Source: a virus
Length of the DNA: 30,030 nucleotides
IMG/VR virus record: IMGVR_UViG_3300030331_002347
Location: 1-30,030 of that record
Reading direction: 5' to 3' (one strand)
In this document: positions 29,601 to 30,030 of the stretch, one piece after another
Numbering within the stretch: position 1 is the first letter of the stretch
How the letters are laid out: each line of letters opens with the position of its first letter
Translations under genes and position numbers: made by a program
The notes under the pieces: generated by a model
The model's input: the letters and a program-made list of their open reading frames with translations, nothing else
The model's database searches: none
What the model was told of the DNA's origin: nothing

Positions 29601-30030
29601 ACCATAGGAATGTTTGCCTTTGACTGGAGCAGTAACAGAAATTTGCTCTACATGTCTGCAAGCTGCCTGAGATACTGGAATAGTAACTCCAAATCTAGCG
29701 ACAACGCATGGCACCACTGGGTTTTAAAGATAAAATACAACGACATCACTGGGTGCGAGCTATGGTGTGATGGAGAAAAACAGACTGTTAACGCTACGAC
29801 GAACAGTGGCTCGATGAACGTTTATACCAGTGGAATAACCATTGGAGCAGGAGTGGACAATAGTCGGTATCTGGAAGGAAACATCGATGAATTCTCCATC
29901 CACGAGGACCTCGACGAGGAAGCCATTCGTGCCCTATTCAATCGCGGACGCCCCATAGATGTTTCTAAAGCCAGGGGAGCATACGATGAGCCTGAGAAGC
30001 TGTTGCATTGGTGGCGCATGGCAGACGCAC
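26691..30030 (+). CDS. Giant LamG-repeat protein, 3' end beyond the window
   Basis: The frame is open for more than 1,113 codons to the window end; I followed it codon by codon and found no stop. It contains three LamG / concanavalin A-like domains, each opening with FDG(T/V)DD (FDG codons at 26838, 28350, 29460), passing through W-H-H or its equivalent, and closing with a DE(F/V)-containing strand, a helix reading A(L/I)(Y/F)N.G(R/Q)P, and a W/Y-R-M-(G/A) motif. Between them are beta-sandwich-like pieces (PELVVNGGFDNSTANW type) resembling carbohydrate-binding modules. Such domains bind glycans or surface polymers. No signal peptide is visible, so a virion-bound adhesin is likely. It looks richer in G+C than the neighbouring genes. 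It starts 8 bp after the previous stop. Confidence 0.88.
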   Translation, partial: MSLTRKLTRPLTRPLVIASSEDVVESDNVVKSGSYKSFTPTFIADKSMLFDGTDDFVETGIQPDFIHTGATMSSWVKMGDFSGNQFMGTHNSKRFYFGFNGTTAAMGVQNTKVNSGTDLSDYLAINQWHHIALVADGGTATFYLDGVARDTMSYTPNAASNPSDNLYIGARGHNTSADTFMNASIDEFAVFSSAFTAREVDALYNNGRPTNLLQYSTLEAWYRMGEGVLGTKRDGDENLLFDQSTNGGLGPELTIANPYDSSKWTTYGNIITNPSTTSIRAARGASGGSNSALQASLAGSGILTSNVTVGKTYKLTFDFETDETSGSIALARFFGGSSYTTLQTGSGSVEYCFTAASTGLALGSIELSPNQYVQFSNISLKEIFNSGTINGARIQADGGSELVVNGGFDNSTANWTAENSATLASVDGKLKVSNPSGSNHGSATQQIAVVTGATYRATADLLLSSGTAVDLQFKLGTSSQGTEYHNSGNVTSDSKQDVTFTATGTTLHVTLQNSGNAGTDGYFDSISVKELTESVPKQCKNLRPIAPGERSLSFDGTDDVLDLGASSTFFSGNVNSISMWFKMPDTSGGEERIFVSSSDAGASDLRVVVSTSGIISVDIWNGSSLVSTTGGSAIDDDIWHHLVYTTNASAQALYIDGVSVATTTHTRSSRAGSVSATIGAHVASSVYADVDVDEVAIWDTALDGDAVRAIYNAGQPTHLVVNTGAYDIYKNKLQAYYRMGDATDPAQDGTSNLLFDQTNPGVGPELITNGDYETGDLTGWGVNNSGGQTVEVAKNSLGSNALHIVSDGTFAQAVQNITALTAGTVARLTFDFENVRSNGMQMVVNGVASTYTSSGSYTLYFVSDGSDSIGIKRTGAPEFFVDNVSVRAVNGHTGVINGATLVDGNSPKQIYALAPVDNKFSLNFDGVDDHLVTQVDATAQPNNESRYYSWWYKSPSPAGQRETVFSHGGETIGMFAFDWSSNRNLLYMSASCLRYWNSNSKSSDNAWHHWVLKIKYNDITGCELWCDGEKQTVNATTNSGSMNVYTSGITIGAGVDNSRYLEGNIDEFSIHEDLDEEAIRALFNRGRPIDVSKARGAYDEPEKLLHWWRMADA
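27402..28987 (+). repeat. Diverged internal duplication in the LamG gene
   Basis: The 17-mer AACCTGCTGTTTGACCA occurs at 27402-27418 and 28944-28960, each followed after about 17 bases by GGGTCCAGAGCT (from 27438 and 28976). The copies are 1,542 bp apart and mark equivalent linker positions after LamG domains 1 and 2. Conservation at nucleotide level points to fairly recent duplication of a domain-plus-linker unit. The coordinates cover the distance between the two copies. Confidence 0.85.

Overview
The window is part of a T7-like podovirus genome (Autographivirus type), probably marine. The core proteins match T7 gene for gene: single-subunit RNA polymerase, gp2.5-type ssDNA-binding protein, endonuclease I, primase-helicase, family A DNA polymerase, 5'-3' exonuclease, gp17-type fibre N-terminus, holin, and small and large terminase. 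All credible genes lie on the + strand. The integrase upstream of the RNA polymerase and a set of tiny Lys-rich late proteins resemble, from memory, marine cyano- and pelagi-podoviruses. The host cannot be fixed from the sequence. Most start codons follow an A/C-rich leader without a clear Shine-Dalgarno sequence, which hints at a host that relies little on that signal.

Layout. 1-8525: end of the virion module, with a short protein, two large internal virion proteins and a short gp17-like fibre/adaptor. 8534-10604: holin, TerS, TerL. 10660-12094: right-end cluster, with a HExxH metallopeptidase, a regulatory intergenic stretch (three 23-bp-spaced direct repeats and two CTATAGG dyads) and four very small basic proteins. 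12095-12484: gene-poor and rich in inverted repeats. It separates late from early genes and probably contains or adjoins the natural genome end. 12485-15020: early region of small unrecognised proteins, two of them strongly acidic and two with predicted two-pass membrane topology. 15017-16921: amidase endolysin, tyrosine integrase and a small coiled-coil protein. A perfect 12-bp terminator hairpin (16959-17008) follows, and 21 bp later the RNA polymerase gene starts.

17030-25942 is the transcription and replication module: RNA polymerase, a C5-cytosine methyltransferase (with a long out-of-frame ORF carrying methylase-like motifs), SSB, endonuclease I, primase-helicase, DNA polymerase, exonuclease and a dATP/dGTP diphosphohydrolase-like protein. 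Almost every gene overlaps or abuts the next, so translational coupling is likely. 25949-26682 holds small proteins including a gp7.3-like Pro-rich one. From 26691 past the window end runs a very large protein (more than 1,113 codons) with three LamG-like domains, placed where T7 would be about to begin its portal and head genes.

Portal, scaffold, capsid and tail-tube genes are not in the window and should lie beyond its ends. Best leads: the double-frame coding in the methyltransferase gene, the LamG giant paired with an unusually short fibre, and the terminator directly between the integrase cassette and the RNA polymerase.
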